From an uncultured Erysipelotrichaceae bacterium (GTDB lineage Bacteria > Bacillota_I > Bacilli_A > Erysipelotrichales > Erysipelotrichaceae): a stretch of 6,892 bases of DNA. The notes under the pieces were generated by a model. The model did not search any database. It worked only from the letters and a program-made list of their open reading frames with translations, and was not told the DNA's origin. Where the stretch lies: positions 1-6,892 of the forward strand of contig OMUX01000108.1 in assembly GCA_900314345.1 (NCBI GenBank), read 5' to 3'. Positions 1-5,992 of this stretch are shown piece by piece. The translations under genes and the position numbers were made by a program. Each line of letters opens with the position of its first letter. Position 1 is the stretch's first letter.

Positions 1-60
1 CTTCACAATCGGCTTTATTGAAATTCTGCTGATATATGAGCCGTTTCTGCAATTTTCCGT

Positions 61-147
61 TGGTGCCCCTGGCCGGACTCGAACCGGCACGGTATCGCTA
101 CCGGGGGATTTTGAGTCCCCTACGTCTACCAATTCCATCACAAGGGC
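61..147 (-). tRNA. tRNA-Leu (anticodon CAA)
   Basis: Read on the minus strand, this folds as a complete 87-nt class II tRNA. The acceptor arm GCCCTTG pairs with CAGGGGC (one G-T wobble). The D-loop contains TTGGTAGA. The anticodon stem GGGGA/TCCCC encloses the loop CTCAAAA, with anticodon CAA at 113-111, which reads UUG leucine codons. A long variable arm CGGTA-GCGA-TACCG is followed by a T arm with loop TTCGAGT. Discriminator A and CCA are encoded in the DNA (CCA at 63-61). The long variable arm and the CAA anticodon together fix the identity as leucine. The gene is preceded by its own promoter candidate at 157-185. No terminator is obvious in the 60 bases after it. Confidence 0.97.
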
Positions 148-167
148 AGTAAAGGTATTTTACTGCC
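145..167. repeat. Inverted repeat over the tRNA-Leu promoter and 5' end
   Basis: The perfect 9-bp arms GGCAGTAAA (145-153) and TTTACTGCC (159-167) are separated by 5 bases. The repeat covers the -10 box, the predicted start site and the first 3 bases of the tRNA. It may be an operator-like site, or a hairpin ending transcription from the peptidase gene. No U-run follows on either strand, so it is not a canonical intrinsic terminator. Confidence 0.5.
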
Positions 168-185
168 AACGGGATGGACTGTAAA
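157..185 (-). promoter_or_regulatory. Promoter candidate for tRNA-Leu
   Basis: On the minus strand, TTTACA (185-180) and TAAAAT (162-157) are separated by exactly 17 bases, each one mismatch from the sigma-A consensus. The predicted transcription start is near position 150, only about 3 nt before the mature tRNA 5' end. The -35 begins 3 bases beyond the stop codon of the upstream peptidase gene, so the tRNA can be transcribed independently of it. Confidence 0.55.
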
Positions 186-188
186 CCG

Positions 189-1049
189 TCAATCCAGTTC
201 CAGAATCTCTTCCACTGGCTTCATCTGAAGCTTCTTCTCTGCATTTACAAACAGCGGATAGCGGACAGCATCAGTCTTTGTAATGATCGTATCTGCAGTG
301 TTCAGGATACGCCCCATGCTTGCCTTCTTCTCTTCCAGATCCATGTCCTTTGCCCATAATGCAAGGTAAGGAAAAGAGTAGGAAGAAGCATCAATACCGT
401 AATGCTGACAGACGGTGTAGGCAGTGCTTTCTGCTTCATACTCCCGGCGCTGTCTGGACAAGGGATCATCTGCACCATGCAGGATGGCATGTGCCATTTC
501 ATGGATCAGTGTCTTGATGGTCTGTGCCTGGGGCATGCCTTCCTGGATGGTGATCTCGTTGCTTCTGGGATTGTAGCATCCCTTTGCCTCACCGTTGATG
601 TGTTCAAAGGATACCGGTGCCGGTGAGATCAGTGTCAGTGTTTCAAGGAGCTGATCATAGTCCTCCACCTTTCCTGTCAATGTCTTTGTCACAGGATCCG
701 GCAATGGATCCCCATGGGTCTGTGAAACGTCGAAGACCGGCACTCTGCGGAAGCCGCGGACAACCTTGTGCACATCCTCATTGTCTGTTTCCTTCTTCTT
801 CACGATCATGGGTGCGATGATCCAGATTGCCTTCTCTCCCTTGTTCACCAGTCTTCCGTACTTCTTCCGCCAGTCATGGAAGCCTGCCACATAGGTCGCC
901 TCCGGTTTCTGCATGGCAATGAGCATCGTGTTGGAAAGACTGTAGGCATGGAAGCTTGCCATAACCTTCAGGTACTCCGTGAAGCTTTCTTCATGGAATA
1001 CCTGCTCCATGCCTGCTTCAATCTGTTCAAAAAGCTGTTCCTTATTCAT
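189..1049 (-). CDS. ArdC-like ssDNA-binding / ImmA-IrrE-type zinc metallopeptidase
   Basis: This is a 286-residue soluble protein. The N-terminal third (about residues 20-80) carries the pattern of the ArdC N-terminal domain: SNTMLIAMQ at 39-47, then FHDWRKKYGR and a GEKAIWI segment. That domain binds single-stranded DNA in the anti-restriction protein ArdC. The C-terminal half holds a zincin motif, LIHEMAHAILHG, with ligands H183 and H187 and catalytic E184. A downstream EYEAES segment (E205/E207) probably gives the third zinc ligand. ImmA/IrrE-type peptidases cleave phage or element repressors, while ArdC-type proteins protect incoming DNA, so this could be either kind. The AAGGAG at 1066-1061 lies 11 bases before the ATG. 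The gene diverges from the FakA-domain gene and runs toward tRNA-Leu. No strong promoter of its own was seen. Such genes usually sit on conjugative elements, but no integrase, relaxase or other mobile gene is visible here. The exact substrate is unknown. Confidence 0.87.
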   Translation of the reverse strand: MNKEQLFEQIEAGMEQVFHEESFTEYLKVMASFHAYSLSNTMLIAMQKPEATYVAGFHDWRKKYGRLVNKGEKAIWIIAPMIVKKKETDNEDVHKVVRGFRRVPVFDVSQTHGDPLPDPVTKTLTGKVEDYDQLLETLTLISPAPVSFEHINGEAKGCYNPRSNEITIQEGMPQAQTIKTLIHEMAHAILHGADDPLSRQRREYEAESTAYTVCQHYGIDASSYSFPYLALWAKDMDLEEKKASMGRILNTADTIITKTDAVRYPLFVNAEKKLQMKPVEEILELD

Positions 1050-1106
1050 GTATTGTTGTTCTCCTTACTACTCTATTGCCTGTTTCAGGGCGTTTCCCCC
1101 GCATCG

Positions 1107-1115
1107 TGCTATAAT
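1107..1115 (+). promoter_or_regulatory. Extended -10 promoter for the FakA-domain gene
   Basis: TGCTATAAT is a perfect -10 hexamer (1110-1115) with the TGn extension. No good -35 is present at 16-18 bases, as is common for extended -10 promoters. Transcription would start near 1122, giving a leader of about 28 nt before the ATG at 1150. Confidence 0.65.
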
Positions 1116-1130
1116 TTTTCTGCAGAAAAA
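1115..1130. promoter_or_regulatory. 16-bp perfect palindrome at the transcription start (operator candidate)
   Basis: TTTTTCTGCAGAAAAA is an exact palindrome centred between 1122 and 1123, touching the -10 box and covering the predicted start site. Its position suits a repressor operator. Because it is ungapped, it could also fold poorly as RNA, so a DNA role is more likely than a hairpin. No binding protein can be named. Confidence 0.4.
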
Positions 1131-1149
1131 AGAGGAGAAGGAGATTTTC

Positions 1150-1410
1150 ATGGCAGAACAACTGGAATTCAAATTCGATACACAGCTTCTGATTGAGGGA
1201 CATGACCTGGACGAGGATGTCATTAATGACTACATCACGGAACACTTCAAGGGCGACTGCCTGCTGGTTGTCGGTGATGACACATTGATCAAGATCCACT
1301 TCCATACAAACGAGCCCTGGCTGGTTCTGGAATACGGACAGTCCATCGGTGAGATCTACGACATCGTCGTGGAGAACATGCAGCGTCAGGCAGAAGGCCT
1401 CAAGGGATAA
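1150..1410 (+). CDS. Stand-alone FakA middle-domain-like protein (DAK/YloV family)
   Basis: This 86-residue protein corresponds to one domain of FakA (YloV), the ATP-binding subunit of the fatty-acid kinase that phosphorylates acyl chains held by FakB/DegV proteins. The core LLVVGDDTLIKIHFHTNEP (about 38-56), then VLEYGQSIGEI and VVENM, follows the FakA middle-domain pattern of VVGDD, KVHVHT, LEYA.. and IKIENM. The DhaL-type kinase domain and the C-terminal EDD-like domain of FakA are both absent. Small proteins like this have been labelled 'kinase to dihydroxyacetone kinase', a misleading name because no kinase motif is present. From recollection of the family, the middle domain uses one cysteine and two histidines to bind zinc. 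The histidines are kept (H50, H52), while the cysteine position of the YCTEF-like segment appears to be D10. AAGGAG at 1138-1143, 6 bases before the ATG, fixes the start. It is transcribed alone, with its own promoter and terminator. Function is unknown. Confidence 0.85.
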   Translation: MAEQLEFKFDTQLLIEGHDLDEDVINDYITEHFKGDCLLVVGDDTLIKIHFHTNEPWLVLEYGQSIGEIYDIVVENMQRQAEGLKG

Positions 1411-1412
1411 GG

Positions 1413-1452
1413 AAAAGGATATCCTTGCAGAAATGCAGGAATATCCTTTTTT
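1413..1452 (+). terminator. Intrinsic terminator of the FakA-domain gene (probably bidirectional)
   Basis: Arms of 17 bases (1413-1429 and 1434-1450) pair with one C-A mismatch and one G-T wobble around a GAAA tetraloop, followed by a run of six T ending at 1452. The hairpin starts 2 bases after the stop of the plus-strand gene and lies just past the stop of the minus-strand serine-hydrolase gene. On the minus strand it ends in four T, so it probably serves both convergent genes. Confidence 0.9.
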
Positions 1453-1458
1453 CGTGCT

Positions 1459-2841
1459 TCATCTCAGCGGGAAGAACACCGTGAACTTCGGGAATGATGT
1501 CGGCATGTACTCCAGATGGAAATCCAGCTTCAGCCAGTTCCTGTCGATCTGGAAGTTCAGATGATACTTTGCGGTCAGATCCTCTCTCCGGATTTCCACG
1601 TGAAGAAGATCCGGCTGTTCAAATGCACAGCATGCATACAGGTTCTTCACCTTGCTCTCTTCCTTCAGGATGTCAGGGTATCCTGATCTGGAGATTTCCG
1701 TGAAGGCATCCTTCTGGCTGTGCCATTTTCCGTATTCTGCCGTAAAGGAATACTTCTCTTTGTCCTTTTCCAGAACGAACTTCAGTCCGTTGTCTTTCCT
1801 GATGATCTCAATGCCTGTGATTCCGGCTGGATTATTCCTTGCAGGATGTTTTCCGAGAATCCATTCCAGGCATGGAGAATCATTGTTTCCTTTAACTGCT
1901 GGCACAGCATATGTGACTTTGCACCTGCCCCAGTTTTCCTCCAGTGCCTTGAAAATATGACTTACGACAACCTGGGAACCTTCCACTGATGCATTCAATG
2001 CAATGACCAGATTCTCATCCGGCAGGATGAAACAAGTCTGTCCGTACATGCCTGACATCCGGTATGCATCATGGCTGCACATCCAGAAACAATACCCGTA
2101 TCCCCGGTTGCTTTCACTCTTGTGCAGGGAATATGCACCGAAGGTATCCATCTGTTTCTTCGTGGCTTCTGTGATCCATTTTTCCGGAATGATCTGCTTT
2201 CCATCGAACATGCCACGTTCCAGGACACATTCCCCGGCCCTGGCAAGATCCTGTGTTCTTAAGTGCAGGCCATAGCCGCCGATGCAATGGCCTTCCTGGT
2301 CTTCATCCCAGTACCAGTGCTCGATGCCTGATGGTTCAAACAGTCTTGGCCTGAGATACTCAGACAGCTTCATGCCGGTCCGTTTCTCGATCAGTCTTCC
2401 GATGAGATACGTGCAGTGGGAGTTGTAGAAGAACTTCGTTCCTGGTTCATGAACAACCGGCTTCGAAATGACGTTTGCAATCCAGTCATCGCCATGTTCA
2501 ATGACTGCTTCATTGTCCTGTCCCATGGTCATGGTCAGAAGATGCCTGATTGTCACTTTCTCAAAGCCTTCTGCTGCTATGTCCTTGTATTCCGGGAAGA
2601 ACGAAAGCCATGGTTCATCCAGGTTTACAGGATCCTCCTCCTGCATGAAACCCATGGCAATGGATGTGAATGATTTCGTCACGGACCAGACAGGAAACAG
2701 CTGATCCTTCTTGTATGGAGCAAACGCCTTGTTCAGCACCAGTTCCCCGTCATGATAAACAGATACGGCATGAATCTCATTTCCTTCATACCGCATCTGA
2801 TTCAGGAACTCGTCAATGACACCTTCATCGTATTTCTGCAT
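1459..2841 (-). CDS. Beta-lactamase-family (PF00144-like) serine hydrolase
   Basis: This 460-residue protein belongs to the class C beta-lactamase / DD-peptidase / esterase fold. Catalytic S53 and K56 lie in SVTK. The second motif is Y139-N-S141 rather than the usual Y-S/A-N, within the family pattern FxYN...YLIG. GGYGLHLRTQDLARAG (188-203) and RGYGYCFWM match conserved fold segments. The third motif position reads SGMYGQ (263-268), the form seen in NylB-like esterases rather than KTG or HxG. Residues from about 300 to 460 form an extra C-terminal region with no recognised family. There is no signal peptide or membrane segment, so it probably acts in the cytoplasm on a small ester, amide or peptide. 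The start at 2841 is preferred over an in-frame ATG at 2874 because GAGG (2853-2850) lies 8 bases before it and the earlier ATG has no ribosome-binding site. It follows the CPBP gene by 39 bases, probably in one transcript. Substrate is unknown. Confidence 0.88.
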   Translation of the reverse strand: MQKYDEGVIDEFLNQMRYEGNEIHAVSVYHDGELVLNKAFAPYKKDQLFPVWSVTKSFTSIAMGFMQEEDPVNLDEPWLSFFPEYKDIAAEGFEKVTIRHLLTMTMGQDNEAVIEHGDDWIANVISKPVVHEPGTKFFYNSHCTYLIGRLIEKRTGMKLSEYLRPRLFEPSGIEHWYWDEDQEGHCIGGYGLHLRTQDLARAGECVLERGMFDGKQIIPEKWITEATKKQMDTFGAYSLHKSESNRGYGYCFWMCSHDAYRMSGMYGQTCFILPDENLVIALNASVEGSQVVVSHIFKALEENWGRCKVTYAVPAVKGNNDSPCLEWILGKHPARNNPAGITGIEIIRKDNGLKFVLEKDKEKYSFTAEYGKWHSQKDAFTEISRSGYPDILKEESKVKNLYACCAFEQPDLLHVEIRREDLTAKYHLNFQIDRNWLKLDFHLEYMPTSFPKFTVFFPLR

Positions 2842-2880
2842 GCTACTTACCTCTGCAGTACTGTTGTACCGCATTTCAGA

Positions 2881-3810
2881 CTACATGGTAAAGGACAGCC
2901 AGAGATTGACGGCAAACAGGACAGCGCAGACCACCATGGAAGGTGTTGTGAACAGGATCATCCAGAGTCTTCCCTCTGTTGCGCCATAGCGTACCATGCC
3001 GGTATCGAGCTTTCCGTGGAAGATGAAAAGACCGGTCATGACATAGATGATGACAATCAGGATGGAAAGGATCCAGATGTAATTTCCCGGAAATATATCC
3101 ACCAGCCACAGGAACAACGCAAGAACAATATGTACATTGACTGCCGGCAGAATGGAATGATAACGCAGGGTGATCAGGGAAAGATACCAGCCCACAAAGA
3201 AGGCAGGCAGTGCCTGTACCAGGTTCGGCTGGGCAATGGCATAAAGTGCCGCAGAAGCCAGCACGCCGAAGTATCTTCCATAGTGGCCAAGCTGTCTCTG
3301 GATGACACCGCGGAAGATATATTCATCACACACCGGCTTGATGAGAACAAAGAAGATCACGTAGACAATGTTGCGCAGGATGTTTGCCTGCGTATTGAAC
3401 TGCCCCAGGAACTGATACTGTCCGGACTGGGTATGGAAGAAGAAATAGAATAACGAGCTTAAGGAAGTCACGATCAGGTTCAGGGCAATGCCTGCACAGC
3501 AGAGCACAAAGTAATGTTCCTTGTGGATCTTCGGCTTCCTGAGATAGTCCCTGATATTCAGATGCAGCGCCTTTGCGCTGAGATTGAACGGCACAAACGT
3601 GAAGAACAGTGTCAGGACAATGGACATGGAGAGGATGATCAGATCCGGATCATGGTTCTCGAAGAACTCCGGCTGAAACTGCTTGATATGTTCCACACCA
3701 TACTGCAGCACGGAAAACAGTGCAATATAAAGGACCAGTGATCTTCCCAGATGACTGATCTGTTTCTTTGCCTGTTTCTTTGTGATGACGGTGGGCTGTT
3801 TTCCTGCCAT
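2881..3810 (-). CDS. CPBP/Abi-family membrane protein with degenerate active site
   Basis: This 309-residue protein has a Lys-rich cytosolic N-terminus (about 1-22) and roughly eight hydrophobic segments, near 23-40, 57-76, 100-125, 147-161, 182-195, 200-238, 243-265 and 285-306. It fits the CPBP (CAAX protease and bacteriocin-processing, PF02517) family, relatives of the Rce1 intramembrane glutamyl protease. KPVCDEYIFRG (159-168) is the EExxxR motif with D162 in place of the first Glu. YAIAQ (190-194) fits the FxxxH motif with Gln at the His position. H227-IVL-A231 fits HxxxN with Ala in place of Asn. Three of the four usual active-site positions are therefore changed, so it may be an inactive relative acting in binding or immunity rather than proteolysis. 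AAGGAG lies 5 bases before the ATG. It is the first gene of a likely two-gene unit with the serine hydrolase. A promoter candidate lies in the terminator loop upstream. Confidence 0.85.
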   Translation of the reverse strand: MAGKQPTVITKKQAKKQISHLGRSLVLYIALFSVLQYGVEHIKQFQPEFFENHDPDLIILSMSIVLTLFFTFVPFNLSAKALHLNIRDYLRKPKIHKEHYFVLCCAGIALNLIVTSLSSLFYFFFHTQSGQYQFLGQFNTQANILRNIVYVIFFVLIKPVCDEYIFRGVIQRQLGHYGRYFGVLASAALYAIAQPNLVQALPAFFVGWYLSLITLRYHSILPAVNVHIVLALFLWLVDIFPGNYIWILSILIVIIYVMTGLFIFHGKLDTGMVRYGATEGRLWMILFTTPSMVVCAVLFAVNLWLSFTM

Positions 3811-3825
3811 GGAAACTCCTTATGT

Positions 3826-3876
3826 AAAAAAATGCGGAACGCTGACTATTATATATCAGTTCTTCCGCATTTTCAG
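3826..3876 (-). terminator. Intrinsic terminator after the EF-G-like gene
   Basis: Perfect 11-bp arms, AAAATGCGGAA (3829-3839) and TTCCGCATTTT (3863-3873), are extended by an inner CTGA/TCAG pair (3842-3845 with 3856-3859). On the minus strand the stem runs into seven T (3832-3826). It ends transcription from the ankyrin and EF-G-like unit, 39 bases after the stop codon and before the CPBP gene. Confidence 0.9.
3848..3876 (-). promoter_or_regulatory. Possible promoter of the CPBP/serine-hydrolase unit
   Basis: A perfect minus-strand TATAAT (3853-3848) lies in the loop of the terminator. The hexamer 17 bases upstream is CTGAAA (3876-3871), and TTGCTG (3879-3874) sits at 20 bases; both are weak -35 boxes. 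Transcription would start near 3841, about 30 nt before the CPBP start codon, after most of the 5' arm has been passed. It is the only good -10 in the gap between the two gene units. Confidence 0.4.
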
Positions 3877-3880
3877 CAAG

Positions 3881-3908
3881 ATGAAGAGCTGCCTCAGCAG
3901 CCCTTCAT
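3881..3908 (-). other. 12-bp stem-loop in the EF-G-like gene 3' end
   Basis: ATGAAGGGCTGC and GCAGCTCTTCAT (minus strand) pair over 12 positions with a single G-T wobble and a TGAG tetraloop. It begins 6 bases after the EF-G-like stop codon. No U-run follows, so it does not terminate alone; it may protect the 3' end or slow polymerase before the terminator. Confidence 0.6.
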
Positions 3909-3914
3909 GCATGT

Positions 3915-5987
3915 TTACTTGTTCTTCTTTGCGTTGGCCTCTTCAATGACCTTGTCAGCGACATCCTTCGGTGCCTGCTGGTAGCGTTCAAAGGAGAGTT
4001 CATAGCTTCCTCTGCCCTGGCTCATGGCGCGCAGTTCATTGGAGTATGTCAGCATCTCAGCCATCGGTACTTCTGCCGTGATGACCTGGTCTCCGTCATC
4101 ATTGGTTGTCATATCCATGATGAGGCCTCTTCTCTTGGTGAAGTCGCCCATCAGTGCACCGGTGTATTCCTCAGGTGCTGTAACAACAACCTTGCCGATC
4201 GGCTCCAGCAATACCGGGTTTGCCTTCGGCATTGCGGCGTTGTAGGCAAGTCTTGCGGCTTCCTTGAAGGCAACTTCCTTGGAGTCTACCGGATGATAGG
4301 ATCCATCATACAGGGTTGCCTTGACACCCACGACCTTGAAGCCTGCCAGAGGGCCATGCTTCATGCAGTCGCGCAGTCCCTGCTCTGTCGGAGGGAAGAA
4401 CTGCTTCGGAACGGCACCGCCGAAGACTTCCTCGGCAAACACCATGTCCTCGCTGTCGCACGGTTCAAACCTGACCCAGACATCGCCATACTGACCGGCG
4501 CCGCCGTTCTGCTTCTTGTAGCGGCCCTGTGCCTCAGCCTTGCCCTTGATGGTCTCACGGTACTGAACAGTAGGAACACTGGTTGTGACGTCCACCTTGT
4601 ACTTGCTCTTGAGCTTGCTCAGGGTGAAGTCGATATGCTGGTCGCCCATGCCGTAGAGGACCTGCTCGCCTGTCTCTGCATTGCGCTCCAGACGGATCGT
4701 TCTGTCTTCTTCACACATGTTGCGGATGCCGACGGACATCTTGTCTTCATCAGCCTTGGTCTTCGGCCAGATGGCATAGCCAAGCATCGGCTTCGGGAAA
4801 GCAATTGCCGGATAGTGCACAACCTTGCTCAGGGTGCAGAGCGTATCGTTTGTCTGTACGCTGGAAAGTTTTACTACTGCACCGATATCACCGGTAAACA
4901 GCTTTCCGACACCAACCTGGTACTTGCCCTGGATGACATAGACCTGGGATACCTTCTCGGTTGTTTCCTTGAGGGCGTTGTAAACCTGGGAATCAGAGTT
5001 CAGGACACCGCTCATGACCTTGAGGTAGGAAATCCTTCCGACAAACGGATCGATGATGGTCTTGAAAACAAAGGCAGACAGAGCTTCCTGTTCGTTTGTC
5101 TCAAGCTCGATCTCGTTATTGCGGTTGTTGACGGCGTGGACATGTCCCTTCTCGGCATAGCTCGGGAAGTACTCAGTGATGAGGTCCAGCAGTCTTTCGA
5201 TACCGGTCTGCTTCTCTGCGCTGCCGCAGTAGACCGGACGGATATCACCGGAACGGACGCCGATGCGCAGTCCCTTGGCAATCTCATGCTCGTCAAACGG
5301 TTCGCCGGAGAAGTATCTCTCCATCAGGTCATCGTCTGTCATGGCAATGGCTTCCGCCAGTTCACCATAGTATTCCTCGACCTTGTCGGTCATCTCTGCA
5401 GGTACTTCTGCAGGAACACCCGGCTTGTCATAGTACCATGCACGCTTTCTCAGGACGTTCACGGAACCGATGACCTTGCGGCCTTCGATAATCGGTACTT
5501 CAAACAGGAAGACGGACTTGCCGAACTTCTCACGCAGTTCATCCACGGTCTTGGAGAAGTCTGCATTGTCATCATCCAGCTTGTTGATGAAGAAGATGGT
5601 CGGAAGCTTTCTTCTCTTGACAGCCAGCTTCCATGCACGCTCAGTGCCGCTTTCCACACCATCCTTGGCACTGACGACGATCAGTGCGTTGTCGCCGACG
5701 GCAACACCGCCTGCTTCTTCGCCTTCATAGTCGATATAGCCAGGGGTATCAATGAAGTTGATCTTGCGGTCTTTCCACTCAACACTTGCCAGATGGCAGT
5801 ATGTGGATACACCTCTCTTGCCTTCTTCCGCATCGAAATCGAGGTAGGAAGTACCGTCATTGTTCTTCCCGTACTTATCGATCATCTTTGCATGATACAG
5901 GCAGGCTTCCACTACCGATGTCTTGCCGGCGCCGGAATGGCCCAGCACGGCGACATTGCGGACAGCATTCGCGAGATAGTCTTTCAT
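3915..5987 (-). CDS. EF-G-like translational GTPase (EF-G2 type)
   Basis: This 690-residue protein has the full five-domain layout of elongation factor G, which moves tRNA and mRNA through the ribosome. The G domain shows the P-loop GHSGAGKTS (16-24), RGVST in switch I (58-62), DTPGY (80-84), NKLD (135-138) and GSA (255-257). Domain II spans about 300-385, III about 393-470, IV about 471-590 with GAGQYGDVW and DGSYHPVDS, and V about 591-680 with GDFTKRRG and SQGRGSYE. It differs from canonical EF-G in the P-loop (usually AHIDAGKTT) and above all in switch II, where Y84 replaces the histidine of DTPGH that drives GTP hydrolysis. This is a mark of the EF-G2 (often called fusA2) family; the mycobacterial member binds nucleotide but lacks ribosome-stimulated GTPase activity. 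It is therefore probably a paralogue, with the main fusA elsewhere. The start lies 5 bases after the ankyrin stop, and GAGG (10 bases before the ATG) sits inside the ankyrin gene, implying coupled translation. Confidence 0.93.
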   Translation of the reverse strand: MKDYLANAVRNVAVLGHSGAGKTSVVEACLYHAKMIDKYGKNNDGTSYLDFDAEEGKRGVSTYCHLASVEWKDRKINFIDTPGYIDYEGEEAGGVAVGDNALIVVSAKDGVESGTERAWKLAVKRRKLPTIFFINKLDDDNADFSKTVDELREKFGKSVFLFEVPIIEGRKVIGSVNVLRKRAWYYDKPGVPAEVPAEMTDKVEEYYGELAEAIAMTDDDLMERYFSGEPFDEHEIAKGLRIGVRSGDIRPVYCGSAEKQTGIERLLDLITEYFPSYAEKGHVHAVNNRNNEIELETNEQEALSAFVFKTIIDPFVGRISYLKVMSGVLNSDSQVYNALKETTEKVSQVYVIQGKYQVGVGKLFTGDIGAVVKLSSVQTNDTLCTLSKVVHYPAIAFPKPMLGYAIWPKTKADEDKMSVGIRNMCEEDRTIRLERNAETGEQVLYGMGDQHIDFTLSKLKSKYKVDVTTSVPTVQYRETIKGKAEAQGRYKKQNGGAGQYGDVWVRFEPCDSEDMVFAEEVFGGAVPKQFFPPTEQGLRDCMKHGPLAGFKVVGVKATLYDGSYHPVDSKEVAFKEAARLAYNAAMPKANPVLLEPIGKVVVTAPEEYTGALMGDFTKRRGLIMDMTTNDDGDQVITAEVPMAEMLTYSNELRAMSQGRGSYELSFERYQQAPKDVADKVIEEANAKKNK

Positions 5988-5992
5988 GATGC

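Noticed and set aside
10..43. CGGCT/AGCCG inverted repeat after the tRNA, considered as a terminator
   Set aside because: The stem is only 5 bp with a 24-base loop and no T run follows on the minus strand.
2..183. Plus-strand open frame through the tRNA containing GAPGRTRTGT
   Set aside because: This is the antisense translation of tRNA-Leu, a frequent spurious protein in databases.
1042..1305. Minus-strand 87-codon open frame opposite the FakA-domain gene
   Set aside because: It covers the antisense of a conserved protein and the promoter region, and has no ribosome-binding site.
2842..2874. Upstream ATG at 2874 as the start of the serine-hydrolase gene
   Set aside because: It lacks a ribosome-binding site, whereas the ATG at 2841 has GAGG at 8 bases; the extra 11 residues do not resemble conserved sequence.
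2752..3453. Plus-strand open frame (233 codons) opposite the CPBP and hydrolase genes
   Set aside because: It runs across two real minus-strand genes and the gap between them, and its composition (many His, Gln and Asp) is that of an antisense shadow.
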